Shown here one piece after another: positions 25,206-39,010 of a DNA stretch of 64,000 bases. Position 1 is the first letter of the stretch. Every line of letters starts with the position of its first letter. The position numbers and the translations under genes are program-made. The notes under the pieces are model-generated. The model was not told the DNA's origin, ran no database searches, and saw only the letters and a list, made by a program, of their open reading frames with translations. The DNA lies in contig CM038722.1 in the NCBI GenBank assembly GCA_021613375.1, forward strand, positions 24,773,441 through 24,837,440, given 5' to 3'. This DNA is from Megaleporinus macrocephalus (taxonomy: Eukaryota > Chordata > Actinopteri > Characiformes > Anostomidae).

Positions 25206-28200
25206 AGGGGTTATGCACATTATTTACAACCTGGCAGCTGTAATATTTAGGGAGATTTAGTTCTTGTCATTTAAAATAATTTACATTACAGTTGTGTCAA
25301 CATATTAATTATGAAGTTACATAACAATATCTTTTCATCTGATTTACATTTTATTTTGACATGCTGTCAGTAACTTTTTTTAATAGAATTTAAAATTAGA
25401 GCTCCTCTTACATCTCTCGGACTGCTGCCATGGGCAGTGAGCGAGCTATAAATATTGTTAAATTACGTCTTGCTTTTTTAACGTAACAAAACTTTATTAC
25501 AGACACTTTTGGAGCCTTTCTGTTAGTCCATCAGTCATGAAATGATTACATAATGTAAAAGGGAGCATTTTTCAGGAGGTTTTAAGAAATAAAACAGTCA
25601 CTAGAATATTCCTTATGTAGGACAAGCTTGAGATTTTCATGTATTTATCCATTACCTGCCCTTTTTCTGCTCTGAATGTGCCATAAACTTTCTCATAGAC
25701 CAACTGCGTAGTGGAAAAAGTGACCCACCCTCGTTCTTCACCACTTCAGAAGTGTTCGGTCCTGAGAGAGACAGACAGAGAGAGAGAGTGAAAGAGAGAG
25801 AGACCCGGTCTTGGCCCTCCACTTTTTTCCAGTCTGTTGGAAGACACACACACATGCTACCTCCCCTTTCCTCCTTCCACACACACATTATAGCCTCCCT
25901 CAGGCCCGTGTGGCTTATAGAGCTCCAGTGCTGCATGCCTGCTTTGTCAAAGGTCTCGCATAGAAATGTAGCAAGAGCTTTGTTGTGGGGGGGGTGGGGG
26001 GACTAACTGATCTAACTGGACATGGTCTTACATTTAGACGTGGATGATATGATAATGATGAGATGTTGCATGTGTTATTAAAAAGACAGACAGAGTCTAT
26101 AAACAACAACCAGTATATTTGAGTTGAACTATATTCTATTCTATTCTGGTGAAGAGTCTCTTGCATAAACCAAGCACCAAGTTTAAATAAATCCACAATA
26201 CAGATTTTTTTTTTTATTATTTACCATACAAAATGAGTTTTGTATGTAACATTGGTGGTGAAATAGCGGTTAACATGGAAAAAAAAAAATTTTGATAGAA
26301 TTGATAGAAATATCTCTCTACAATAGAAATAACCTCTCTACAATAAAGGCATATGTTTTAGGGCCAAACCTTCTCATTAAAGCTAAAACCATCCTAATTC
26401 AATGTCTTATACATCAGGCAGCATATTTATAACCATTTAATGTAATAACTTTCTAGTTTGAAGCATTAACCTCAACAGACATCTGGTTCCAATCTTCCAT
26501 CTTTCCTTTTACAGAGATATTTAAATAATTAAAATAAATATTGAGATATTTAAATATACACATTTTATGATAGACACATTATTTTAAATGGGAATTTCAG
26601 CAAAGGTGCCAAAAATAATTCTTTACAGAGATAGACATGTAGAAGAACAACTTTCTGCTCCTTTAAAGTGGTGGTTCTTAAACTGGTCCTCTGGCCTCCA
26701 TAGATGATGAACAGTTTTGCTCCAACCTAAGTCACAATGCATAGGTGAAAATGTGGACTGTCTGAGGAGAACTGATAGAGAACTGGTAGAAGAACCACAT
26801 CACAAATGTTTTTTAATGAATCTTCCTTTACAAACACACTCTGTAAATGAGAGGTTTGAGTGTGAAGAACCGTTGTAAAAGAATAGAACAGAAAGATTCT
26901 GAAGCAATTAATGTTTTTTTTCTTTTTTTTTTTTAGCAACAATAGTAAGTGTCTTTTTAAGTAGTCACATTGGGAATGCTATGTTACTGAATGTATATGA
27001 ACTACCGCATAAGTGATATTATACTCCAAGAAGTGTATATTCCCTGTTTTAATATCATCAGACTCAAATTCTAGCTATCTAAACTGAGACAGGCCACTAT
27101 TATTTTACTATTTACCTTTTTACACACCTATAACTTTATATTTATCTATATAGGTAAAGATATATTTACATATATCCCTTTTTTATCATTGCTCTTATAG
27201 CAGTTTCATTTCTAGCCTTTTCGAAAATTTGATATTTCTGTTTCTCTGGTGCGTTTCGTCTGTTCCAGCGTTTTCCAGAAACAGTATATTGTGTAAAGGT
27301 CTTTAGGTTTTTATTGTGACAGTATATTTTTGCTCTTAGAAAACGTTTTTCGGGCAGCATGCGAGGATGCGAGTAGGATGAGGATGCTGCAGTGTGCGTG
27401 TATATGTGTGTAGATGACTTTGAGACTAGAACTAATGTAATCCCCCCCCAACTGTATGAGCGGATGGGCAATGCTTCCTCTTTGAACATTGAAGGAAATT
27501 GAAGTCTCCTGACCAAGGCTTGCTGTGGAAAACTCCACTGATTAGCTCCAGAGTCCAGCTATGAAAAGCCTGCATCTGAGTTTGATCTGTCCGGGACAGC
27601 TTCCAGAATGTCAAGCAGCGCTCATTTTGCTCTGTTCTTTATGACCAGCCAACATCTGGGTTCCAAAGAGTGGCGTGATGGTGAACATGACGTATGTATG
27701 ACGTATGACTTTTACTTGGTGCTAGAAGCTTCATTTGATACAGTACCCGTTGCAGTCTGGGGCTGTATGATGTGGATGTAATGGCTGACAACGGCATGCA
27801 CCCGTGTAAACGTTGTCATTAGGGCTGATTACAAAATTACGATGTGTCGCAAAGATGGCCACTCCTACTGAAAGCATGGATTTAGCTGTGTATCTAAAGT
27901 TGTGAGAGTGTTTCACACAGAAACACAACAGTGTGGTGCTCTGTCAGATGATCACAACAGTACAACTGCTATACACGAGACCTTAAAGCTCAAACATCCC
28001 GTAGAGCTTCATCAACACAGCACCTGTTTATCTTATCTTAGCAGATTATTTTAAGATTATTAACACGTGTAACATGTTTCTTTCAGTAGTGTCTCTTGAA
28101 AAGTCTCATTGATAACCGTTTCTTAATCGTCCAGTGTAGAACCTAAGACTGTTCTCGATACCGCAGGAGCTTTAAAACACACATAGCTGCTTCTCAAACA

Positions 28201-28209
28201 ACTCTCTGC

Positions 28210-28213
<4 letters not shown>

Positions 28214-28306
<93 letters not shown>
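28214..28306. repeat. (TA)n microsatellite
   Basis: About 93 bp of TA with one AAATA interruption near 28284. Confidence 0.97.
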
Positions 28307-28540
28307 GTCCACAAACTGTCCGAGTTCTTGTGTGTGAGGTGTGTAGGCTACGTGTCATTAGTGCATCTAAAAGTCAAGTCAAAGAGTAGACTCTTCTAGT
28401 CTTTAACAATTTACAGGTCACTTGCGTTTGAGGTAACCTTTAATAAATCGAGTATAGAATGGCTTACGGCCAAAATCATCCATTGGTTACAAATCCATAA
28501 CAAAATAATAAAAAAATTGATTTCGAACACACATTAGAGT

Positions 28541-28612
28541 AATCAAACATAAGTCATTAGTTTAATCGACTAATCGAAAAGATTAAGAAATTAATCCTTA
28601 GGTGCAGCCCTA
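28541..28612. mobile_element. hAT-like terminal fragment (ATCGACTAATCG repeat)
   Basis: The region carries TTTAATCGACTAATCGA followed by TTAATCCTTAGGTGCAGCCC and ends GCAGCCCTA. This resembles a terminus common in teleost hAT-derived repeats. The other end is not evident. Assignment is by pattern memory. Confidence 0.45.
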
Positions 28613-30403
28613 GTTGTCTGCTTGTGCATATGGGGTGTTGGACATGTTATGAGAGCCGCATAAATCTGATGTTCAACAAAGGTGAAAAAATTGAAGCTGA
28701 AAAGTGTTAAAATGACACTAGACAGATTGAAGTATCAGCCACTTTTCAGACGAACTGCCATCAGTCGATGTTCCTCTAACGTATCCTTGTCTCAGACCTG
28801 GTCAGTGATGTAAAACAGGGGCCATGTTTGATGAGGTAAGGACTGCTGCAGCCCTGCACAAGGCCTCTTGGTCACAGAATCCGGCAGTTCCTAGTTCAAA
28901 TGCTAGATAGATATACAGAACATTTGACTACGGGACTAAAGCTACAGGCTGGAGAACGGCCATTTTGGATTTCACTGCATCTGCTGATAGAAAACATGTT
29001 GTCAGTCTGGCAGTTTTTACTAACTAGTTCAGCCAAAGCTACTTGTATAATTTGTAGAGCGAATGTGCCTCATGGGGAAAGCAAAGACATCAAATACAAC
29101 ATTCTTGTTTGCCTGTGATCTTCCATCAAGATGAAATGACTTTTGCCCCTCTCAGATGCATCTCTCGATGTTTGATTACATCACCACGAACCAGCAATTG
29201 AGAAAAAAAAGCCATAATGTCATATTGCACCTATTCCCTTCCATTACCTTCTTCTACTGCCATACGCAAGTTTGAGTATCACAGGTCAAGTCATATGTAA
29301 TATTGAATTTCTAGGTGAAAGTAAGCACATTCTATACAGACAATAAACAATAACTGTGCACTCCAACATGCAGAAGTGTATTTGCTGAATTATTTGATTT
29401 TGGAAAACAGTAAAAAATAAAATGTGACCCATGCAAGAGTGATGCTACTGTTGTTCTACTATGCATTAAATAGATCATGGGCTAAAATGAGCAACTTCTG
29501 TAGTTTCTACTCTGTAGACATGGTAACTTATTTTCACTAAGAAACTCAATATAATTATACTAAATATAACATGTCATTTGACCAGTTGTGCTCAAATATT
29601 TGTGTATGAATATATCATTGAGAGAAAATGCTCAGCTAATTCAGAGGCCATTCACTTAGAAAAGGAAAGGAAAGAGGAAAATGTCTCATGATCTCTGTTG
29701 TTGTTTGACTCTTGTTTAAATGATATAAATGCTGGATTGCAGAGCTCCTCATAGCAGTTTTGTTTGGGTGCATGTTATCTTCCTATCAGCCTTGTAATTC
29801 TCTTGTTCACTAACTCACTCACATACAGCAGGCTGTCGGTCTCCACAGGGAGGCGCCACTTATACGTAAGCAGATTTGAGTTCTTCCTAAGAATGTTGCA
29901 GCGCTTCGCATCAATGACACTTTGATTTAATTTATGATACTGGGTTCACTATTAGTGCATATACATGCACTTAATAATCCGATAACTGCAGAAAATCAGA
30001 TTTTGTCAGTACTTTTATATGAAAAATTTGATTATTGAGCTAAAATTTCTATTGGATTTCTGAGAAATTGGAATATGCTGTTTACACAACCACTTAAAGA
30101 GTCAGATAACTGCAGAAATCCAATCTGGATCAGATTAGTAAGTGTATGTAGCTCACTCAATAATGTCTACAACAGCAGAGGTTGGAGGCAGGATGGGTAC
30201 TGGAATGGGTGAAGAAACAGTAGTGTTTAAAAATGCACTTTTATTGGTATAATAAATGATAGAATTAATGATATATCCATTCTCCAGCATGCTTTTCACA
30301 TCTGCTCTGTCGCGGGTTTGCATTGCAACCCCATATTGTCAGAATGCATTGTTACATGTCTGTTTCTGAATTTAGAACTATTTGACATTCATGTTGAACA
30401 GAT

Positions 30404-30614
30404 GAATTTGACCTTGCATTAAACCCATCTGTGCAGTGAAACACACACTAGGAGCATTTTTCCCCAGAGTGGTGGGCAGCCCCATCAAGCAGTTGGGGGT
30501 TAGGTGCCTTCTTCAATGGGACTTGAGTCGTATCCAAACAGTTCAGGGAATCGAACCGCTGACTTTCTAGTTACAAGGCTGCTTCCCTGACCTGCAGTCC
30601 GTGGTGGTCCCCAC
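30404..30614 (-). mobile_element. tRNA-derived SINE, copy 2
   Basis: It shares with the copy at 238-487 the minus-strand order of B-box-like GGTTCGATTCC (30547-30557), then a core with GCACCTAACCCC, a GTGGGC-type segment, and a tail containing GTTTCACTGCACAGATGGG. The A-box region is degraded. It is more diverged than copy 1. Confidence 0.75.
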
Positions 30615-31002
30615 TTATTAGCCAACCACTAAATCAGGCACTGGGGTGTCAGTGTATTTATAATAAATACAGATTAAATTAAATATTAAGTGGATTTCTA
30701 TGAATATAAAGTAGCTTTAAGTTTCTATAATGATATATGTATATATCAAAGCACATGCTGCTGATATCAGTGTGCTGTTGCAAGCTGTTCTTGTAGAGTG
30801 AAATATTAATTTGACACAGATGACAACACTTACAGAAACAGTGACGACCTCAAGCGCCCTCTAATGCAACATCTTTCCTTATTCCTGTAACGACAGACAG
30901 ATGGGCAGAGCGAGGGTCACAGCTGTTCCACGTCTTTCTCAAAATAGGGACTTTTGGGATGGCACTGCAATGAAGGCAGAGTGACAAAGGAGGAGTTTGA
31001 GG

Positions 31003-31004
<2 letters not shown>

Positions 31005-31034
<30 letters not shown>
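31005..31034. repeat. (CT)n microsatellite
   Basis: About 30 bp of CT, in prkx intron 4. Confidence 0.9.
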
Positions 31035-31040
<6 letters not shown>

Positions 31041-31393
31041 GTGTTTTCTGTCTTTCTCTTTTTCTCCATGTCGTCTTTCTCAGATCAAATATGTATGATG
31101 GGGCAAGAGATCTACGCTGCCAAAGCCAAAGAGTTCATGTTCATCAGAGCTATCATTAATGTGTACATTTATTAAAAGAGGTTCATTCAGAGTTTAAATT
31201 AAATATCAAGACAAAGAAATGTGTTAAATATAATGTTATGGACAATGTTATGTGTCTCTCTCTCTCTGTTTGTGTCTCTGTCTTTCACTCACGCTCTCTA
31301 GAGGTTTGACAACACCTGTAGTGTTATGTAAAGAGTTTTTAGTTGCATAACTTCAAACATTTTTGTGTCTACCAGCTTCCAACATGGCTGTAC

Positions 31394-31560
<167 letters not shown>

Positions 31561-32743
31561 AAAGCCATTACTGTAGCTCAGCTATGTGACTTCATACAAT
31601 AGTCTTGCGTTGGAGGTCATTTGCGCAAACAAATAGACGCTCTGATCTGAGACCAGTTTAGTCTTTTCCGTTGTAGCAGCAGTGTGCAGGATTACATGAA
31701 AGGAAACAGAACCAAAACCTGCGACATTACCAGCCGAGTCTGGGCGATAATGTACATGTAGTGTAGTGCAGTGATGTAATTTAAAGATAAGAGTTATTGT
31801 GATAATTGATATTAGGTAACACTTAATTTTGCTGGCCCCTCTAAATGCTTTGTAGATGGTCAGTCTGTCCTTCTAACTAACTAATATATATATATATATA
31901 TATATATGAAATGTAACTGAATTTCAAGTTGAGCTGGAAACCTTGACCTGACCCAAACCTTAATGGTGTTAATAGTCAACTGAGCGTCACTAGAAAGTTA
32001 GTTAATGATTTAAGTATATATAGGTCAAATGGAGTGATCCAAAATCAATTAGGTGACACACGTGAATGTTACAGAGCCTTTCTCTATAGCCTGTAGGAAT
32101 TACCATGTAATTGTCAACTGGGCTAACATCATATAATACTTAATAGTTTATGATAATCGCTATATTCTGCACAGACAGCATATAACAGTGGGAACATTTA
32201 CTGGTTCTCTGGAAAAAAGACTGTAAAGTCAATTATTGCCAAACTAGCAAGTTGCCACTTTTCTTTTAAACAAACACGACCATTTTATAAATGATCCACT
32301 TAATGCTAGGAGTTATTCATTAACTACTGTAATTATCCAGTAACTGCCATGAATTATTCAAGAGTTAGTGTGAGTTATTCAGTACCTATTATGAACTATT
32401 CAGCATTTCTGTATTTCTGTAAATTGGTCATTCAAGTTTAGACCCTCAGGCAGGTCATTAAGGTTTAGGGGGCACGCACAGAGTAATTATATTATTTGTT
32501 TCCTTCTTTGTTTTTCTCGTTGCCTTTGTTTGTTCCCACAGTTTGACTGATGGTGTATATTATCCTTTTCATACTGGCACTCAGATTACATATAGAGTAC
32601 ACTTATTTAAATACCTAACCCCTCACATACTGACAATATATACTACTATACTTCTTTTTATGTTTATGTGTGTTGTTTGGCTCCGTGTCATGATTATAAT
32701 AATGAGACAAGTGCTGCCTCTGATGTGCAATCCTGCAGACACA

Positions 32744-32746
<3 letters not shown>

Positions 32747-32778
<32 letters not shown>
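32747..32778. repeat. (CA)n microsatellite
   Basis: About 32 bp of CA in prkx intron 4. Confidence 0.95.
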
Positions 32779-32779
<1 letters not shown>

Positions 32780-33306
32780 AGTTCCTTATTGCCTGCAGCG
32801 GTCCAACTGAATTCAGGCACCAGTGGTTTTTTTTTATTATTATTTGGAAGATCCAGTTTGTAACTGAGCAACCAAAGACACATCATCTGTTACATTTCAT
32901 CATTTTGCACGCAGTTATTAAATATAGTGAAACTGCCAATAAGACGGAGAGCTAAGATTCCTTCCTGGTCATTATTTCTCTATGACAGAGTAATTGCTAA
33001 TATTTTTCAATGACAGAACAAAGCTATGTAATAAAATGCATTGTTGTATTTATTACTTATTATTTATTTATTCATTAATTATTTCCACTGCCAGCTTTTT
33101 TGAGATTTATTCTTGTTTTTCTAATCGATCTTGTTTGCTATAGTGATGTACTGTGTCTGTTCTTATTTTTATATAAAAGCCTTTAAAAAATGTATTACAT
33201 ATGTCTTAATAAGTCAGAAGAAGTAATTTAATGCTTTAATGACGTCCTTTAATGCTTTTAATGACATTAGATATATAAATTTTTATTTTTTTTATCCCTC
33301 CGCTAG

Positions 33307-33402
33307 GTACCCACCGTTTTTCGACGACAACCCTTTTGGCATCTATCAAAAAATCCTGGCAGGAAAGCTGGAGTTTCCACGGCATCTGGATTTCTACGTA
33401 AA
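33307..33402 (+). CDS. prkx: prkx exon: C-lobe, PPFFDDNPFGIYQKIL
   Basis: The acceptor is CGCTAG; G at 33307 completes the Gly codon begun at 22914. The exon encodes GYPPFFDDNPFGIYQKILAG, then KLEFPRHLDFYVK, part of the large C-lobe. This is the same block as in human PRKX, with small substitutions (Tyr for Phe after the Gly, Leu-Glu for Ile-Asp). The donor is GTAAGT at 33403, leaving AA of a Lys codon. The minus-strand frame across it is a shadow. Confidence 0.97.
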
Positions 33403-34670
33403 GTAAGTTCAAGCCAAACAAGGCAATGACAAATTAATTAACCTTAATTATGAGCTCGCCACTAACCATATGCTCAGAAAGTACACAAGTCTATTAATCA
33501 AGCCGAGTTTTGGTTCCACGAGAGTCCACATAATTGCTAGTTATTGAGAGACGTTAGCACGCCAAGCCACCTCTGCCCGCTCTGCTAATGCCTGCTCGTT
33601 GGTGGGCCTGCTTTTCTGACCTGGTCTGTAGTCCACAGACAAAGAAGTTAGCAGCTGCACGCAATAGCCAAAATGGCCTGTAATGAACTGGCTTGTGCTG
33701 ATGTGAACCCATCAGCTTAGGCCAGAGACAGCTGCAGAGTGCAGGAATGCAGCTGATTACTCCCTCTTTTCCTAACAACCCCAATCCCTCTGACCCACAT
33801 AGAGCACAGCGCACTCGAACCTCCAGAAAACGCCATTCTTCAGGCTTATGTGGTCATGCACTCAGCCTGTGGAGATACTGCTTGCTCTTTGTTATCAGCC
33901 ATCTGAAAGCAATAGCTTGTCAAAAAGCCCAACTAACACAATTACACACTCGACATGTAATCAAATAGCCAAGACGTCTTTGATGTCCAAAGTTTGCTTC
34001 CTTTAGTTCTGCACTGTAGCTGAGGTTAATGTAGCTATAATGTGAAGAAGAGGCATGCAGAACAAATGATATCATACAAACTGCATGTCTGAATTATCCT
34101 CTCCATGCCAGGCAATGCATGCGTGAGTTGTTAAGTCATCTCTAATAGCCCTCTAATAGGGTATGATGCACCAATACAATTATCTATACAGTTGGTGTGG
34201 AACAGTGTGGCTCATAAAGCTACTAGCAGCAGGCTGAGCTATCTTACAGCTTGGATATTAGCTGTATTATTTACAGTACTGCTCAAAAGTCAGGCACCGC
34301 CCCATGTGTGTTCAATTTCCAAGTAACTTAAAAGCTATTGATTTTTTTAGGAGATATTTCCAAGGAGGTATAATATAGCAGATAAGGATGAGATAAGGAA
34401 GGGTAGAAACCAGTGAAAAACAGTATGTCTAAAAGTGTAGTTCAAAAGACGTTTAACGAGGATGGGACTCCTAAAAATTTATGCAGTACCTTGTAAACCG
34501 CTAAAACTTTCCCCTCAGCACAGAGAGAGGAGAAAATCAAGCTCCTCTTTTGCTTCATATCAAGAGAGACAATTTATGAGATCATGAGAAGCAGAACACA
34601 CATCCAGCTTTGGAGGTTGGAAAAAAAAAAACTACTGAAGTGTATAACACTGTGAAATATTAAAATAAGG

Positions 34671-34830
34671 CAAGTCAAGTTTATTTGTATAGTGCTTTTT
34701 ACAACGATGTGTTCTTAATACAGCTTTACTTAACTGGAGGAAGAAACCTTGGGAGGAACCAGACTCACAAGGGGGGACCCATCCTCCTCTGGTCAAACAG
34801 TATTTACAGGTTAATAAACTAAACACCAAA
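34671..34830 (-). mobile_element. Retroelement 3'-tail repeat, reverse orientation
   Basis: On the minus strand it contains CTGGTTCCTCCCAAGGTTTC and ends in TGTAAAAAGCACTATACAAA. The same landmarks recur in the other orientation at about 51040-51250, so it is a dispersed family. Sequences of this type are common as LINE/SINE 3' ends in teleosts. Confidence 0.6.
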
Positions 34831-35171
34831 GAAAAGAGTCTCTGTTTGAAATCTGGATAGCAAAGCTTTAGAAGTTGCACAGGTAGAGACAGTCTCTGAC
34901 TGAGGCAGTCTCTGGCTGAGGCAGTCTATGACTGAGTCTTTATGTAAAGTGGGCGTGAGCTGAAACAGTCCCATCCTATCTCAATGCTGGTGCATCTCAC
35001 TGGCACAGTGATGTAACTGAGGGTGTAGCAGTTGACACAAATGGACAGGAGAGCTGGCTGGTGATGGGTGGGGAGGAGGCCCTGATGGTCAGCCCTTCAA
35101 CAGTGTGTGATAAGTGTTGAGATGTTTGGGCCTGCAGTTAAAAGCTGTCGTTGCATGAGTCATTGTTATTT

Positions 35172-35260
35172 CTAGAGATGGACCGATCAGCATTTTTAAG
35201 GCCGATTCCGATCGCTGATCACCTTTCAGCGCGATCGGCCAATAACCGATACCGATCAAG
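35172..35260. mobile_element. hAT-like transposon terminus (GAGATGGACCGATC)
   Basis: TAGAGATGGACCGATCAGCA and adjacent GATCGGCC/CCGATACCGATC palindromes resemble the end of a common teleost hAT-like repeat. The other terminus was not located. Confidence 0.4.
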
Positions 35261-37746
35261 GGCGGGGCTATTAGACACGGCAGGGCTACATTTTATTATC
35301 GTAAGCAAGTCATGAAACATGGTGGAAACTGGTGAACTGTGGAAACAGCTCATATGAAACAGCATAATATTTGTAACTAAATTAGAAGTTGGTCTATGTG
35401 GGAGTAAACCGCTTGATAAGCTCCGGAAGAGCCACATCTGAAAAGTATCTCTACTAGGAACAGCAGAGCGTAGATCCAGGTGAATATTAAGCAGCAGAAT
35501 GAATGTCTTCTACAGCCGAGAAGAGCTGCTTATCTAGGACTATAAACTCAATCACTCTGGTTCCTTTAGCTCTCTGGCTATTTCTGCTGCTGTACTGTTT
35601 GTACCGGTCAGATCTGGTCTGCATGGTTCTCTGGGTTGTTTGTTTTGTGCTAGCTGTGAATGCTAGCTCTGCTGTTTACTGATACTCACTGTATTTAGCC
35701 GCGTGGTGTAGTCTGAAGTGCTGTTTCAAATTAGTAGTGTAGTAGTGTCTTTGTCTTGATTCCTGACGCTGATTTACTAATTTTACAGATGTTATAAACT
35801 GCCCTGGATGAGTCACATACGGTAACAAACTGCCAGACAGACAATGTTTTCTTTTCGCACATGCGGTGAGCGCTTAAACTGTTCTTGCGAGGCCGCTGCT
35901 TTAGTCAGTTTGTTGAAAATGAAAGGGTATGTATTTCCACCTAGTGGTCCAGATAGGAATTGCAGGGAGCTGGCCCGGAGGGGGTTTCACGCAGGGACTT
36001 CTTTTCCTGGATGAAACGCTAGCTGGAAATACAGAAATTAGGCTCATTTTGTTTAACTTCATCAGCCGTTTTCTCTGATGATGACATCACCTTATAACAC
36101 AATCTTTATTGCCCACCTACCTGCAAGGTTTTCAGGCCCTGACACAACACTGCTGCTTTTAACCTTTCTGATGGTTAACCAGTCAAAACTGAGTGGATGA
36201 GCAGACTAATCAGAGCAAGTAGGGCTCATCAGGAGGCGGGGCTGAAAGACAAAAGAGCTATAACCTAGGGTTTTAGACAGAAGGTGAATACAGATGTACA
36301 TTGTGCAAAGAATAATGAGTTCTTGGAACAATGATAGATTAACAAAGTTAGTAATTAATAACAATGTTAATCTTTTAGTTTCAGTGTCCATAATTAAGTG
36401 ATGGACACTGAAACTGAACATATACTCTTTAGGAAGCACTTTATACACCAAACATGGCTTGACTCGTTGACTACATTTGGAGCAGAAGAGGAGAATTGGG
36501 TAAATTAAAACTAAACTATTTATCAAATGAAAGGAATATAGATAAGGCCAGGAAGCTTCCCACTTTCCTGTCTAAGCCATGCTTAAGATGCGCCTGATAA
36601 AACCTGCTTTGTAATTTCTGAGATTTATGTAGAGCTGTAAAACGCTTGTACAAAAGGAGCACCCAAAATATTTTGGCGCAACTGGTCAGGTGAGCCAAGT
36701 GAGGAAAATAAAAGGAAAAATATTGTCACGTCAGCCAAATGAAAACTCTGGCCAACATTATGGCCTGTAGGCCCATAGTTAGGCAGTCGTGTTGAAGAAC
36801 AGCTTCAGAGTTCTAGCCTGAAAGAAGCTACTGTATCTTCCCAGCTCATACACATCAGCATATATATATATATCATGGCTTGTGATTCTGTAATATATCA
36901 TTTGACTGGCGGGGACCTTGTACATTCACACGTCAGCACATACTGGAGAATGTGAAGCCACTGTGACTGATTCAGACCCCTGGGCACAATGCAGTTTTCT
37001 GACTGGAACCATATCTGTGGCTTTGACAGCGAAAAGTAGGCCAGGCATCGGTCAAACCAGGGCTATATGTCAACAGAGGCTCCGAGAGACAGACTAGATA
37101 AGCAATCTCAGAGAAACGGTTTAGCATCCACGCAGCAACTCCATGTGCTGAGTCTAGCAAGAGTGCAGGCTAAGGTCACTGCAAATGCAAGCCCTGGAGG
37201 CACTGCGCACATTAGCTTGACAATATAATAAGCAAAGGAAATATGAGGCTCTTCTAACGTAGTCAACATGCTAATAGGCTAGTTGGCAGCACACAGAGTA
37301 AGATACACATGGTTGCCCTTTGAATTGAATATGCAGCCAGAGATGGGAATACTTGCAATTGAATATTGTGAAGGCAGCAATAAATCATGAATGTAAGTGG
37401 CTAAGCTGATGTGTGGATAGAACGCTGCCTGTGAGTGGGGCTAACTCTATGGGAATGTATCCTTCCCGATCATCAGGTTTCCTCCATCCATACCACTACC
37501 TCCAATCACAACACACCTTAACTAAATGGATGTAAGCTGTAACATCAGCACATGAATAATTCTAAACAGTTTTTGCACTTAGTTTAGTTAAAGCAATGTT
37601 TATAAAGTATAGCATAAAGTATATATGTACATTAAACTCCTGTTTCTCTTATTTAGTTTTTCTGTGAGGTAAAATATAAATCAAAGACTACCATGAAACG
37701 GTACTACACTGCAGTAGTACACTGTGTTACTCCTGGTTTGTCATTA

Positions 37747-37942
37747 CAGTTTATTTATTCACATTTGGCAGGCGCTCTTATTCAGAATGACCAAATTTAC
37801 ATGTACACCGGTAGTTAGTGTTAGGAGTCTTGCCCAAAGATATACTGATATAGTGTAAGGTGGTTGCCCAGGTGGGGAATCGAACCCCAGTCTATGTCAT
37901 GGAGGGCAGCAGTGTAACCTACTACATTATGGCAACCACAGT
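37747..37942 (-). mobile_element. tRNA-derived SINE with L2-type tail
   Basis: On the minus strand, GTGGTTGCC begins at 37942, a B-box-like GGTTCGATTCC is at 37876-37886, then GGGCAAGACTCCTAACACTA. The tail reads CATTCTGAATAAGAGCGCCTG (positions about 37766-37790), a diverged match to the L2 LINE tail at about 18699-18730. Its 5' half differs from the SINEs at 238-487 and 30404-30614. Confidence 0.7.
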
Positions 37943-38952
37943 TGCTACAGTTATGCGCAGATGTTATTAAAATGTACCATGTGTAAGAATTTTCTTTGTC
38001 ATTTAAATCTATAAATGTGTGTTTCTGAATTTATTAATTAAATAGTCTTTTAGTGTTTTTAGTTTTTCTTTTTGCGCAAAATCTATGACAAAGGTTTTCA
38101 TCAGAATCAACACAGCAAAAAGCTTCATCTCTAAGCTCTAGGGACAACAATCATGAATATTTTGTCAGAATCAAAATTTTCTGTAGATTATTGCTTTAAT
38201 CCCACATTTCACACCGTATCTGAGAAAACAGAGAATAAAAACAAAGTTTTGAATTATAAGGAATTATGAAGGGGAACATGAGAACATGTATAAGAAATAC
38301 CATATATTTGCAAGAAAATTCAAGTGGCTATTTAAATAACATGGATCAAATGTGAAAAAATAATCTGTACATATTTTGACTATTAGCTCAATTGGAATAG
38401 AATACATCCATGTATACACCTCAGTCTCAGTTGAGGCCACTTTAAGTACTATTTTTGAATACAAAAACAAAATAAATATATCCTGTAAATAATCTGGTAA
38501 TAGAAGACTGCTAGCCATGTAAACAACTGTATCTGATTGCATTCCCAGTTGGAAAGTGTGATTACATTTTGGACATGTGCATTTGCATCTTAATGGAAGT
38601 TAATAACACTGTTATGGCAACATCTATACTGATGTTGATACTGTTACTGTACACATCATCTTAATTTATAATCAGACCGAATTCAGTCCGATTGGCAAAA
38701 ACCTTTACATGTAAAAACAGCCAATCACTTGTATAAGTATACAGCTTTCCTTTATAGGTGAAGCAGCAGCGTTCTGCTGTTATTTACATCATAACATTGC
38801 AACACAGATAAAGCAGAATAGGACTAATAATTCTAATTATTGAATTTGTGTATTGTGTATCAGCTATCATGAGTTTGGCTGATTCAGATCATGCATCCCT
38901 AAAAAGCTTGCGTCCTTATGTACTTTCTCCTGTTGTGTGTTTGTCCATTCAG

Positions 38953-39010
38953 GGATCTCATCAAAAAGTTTCTGGTGATTGACAGAGCAAGAAGACTTGG
39001 TAACATGAAG
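38953..39010 (+). CDS. prkx: prkx exon: DLIKKFLVIDRARRLGNMK
   Basis: The acceptor is CCATTCAG; G at 38953 completes the Lys codon. The 58-nt exon encodes KDLIKKFLVIDRARRLGNMK, the end of the kinase C-lobe with the conserved Arg of the APE salt bridge in the D-x-x-x-R-L-G motif. It ends in phase 0 at a GTAAGT donor. Confidence 0.96.

Larger units (their letters stand above)
33403..38952 (+). other. prkx intron 5 (5.55 kb)
   Basis: The donor is GTAAGT and the acceptor TTCAG (38952). The first 150 bp are unique-looking and AT-rich, with TTAATTAACCTTAATTA motifs. It holds a reverse-oriented retroelement tail (34671-34830), a hAT-like terminus (35172-35260), a third SINE-type element (37747-37942) and a short (TA)n near 36860. 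The rest shows no gene. Confidence 0.85.

Noticed and set aside
23991..25260. Open frames of 250 to 400 codons with SILFCSIPFY-like repeats
   Set aside because: They span a pentamer satellite that is open in several frames at once. No splice or family evidence supports a protein.
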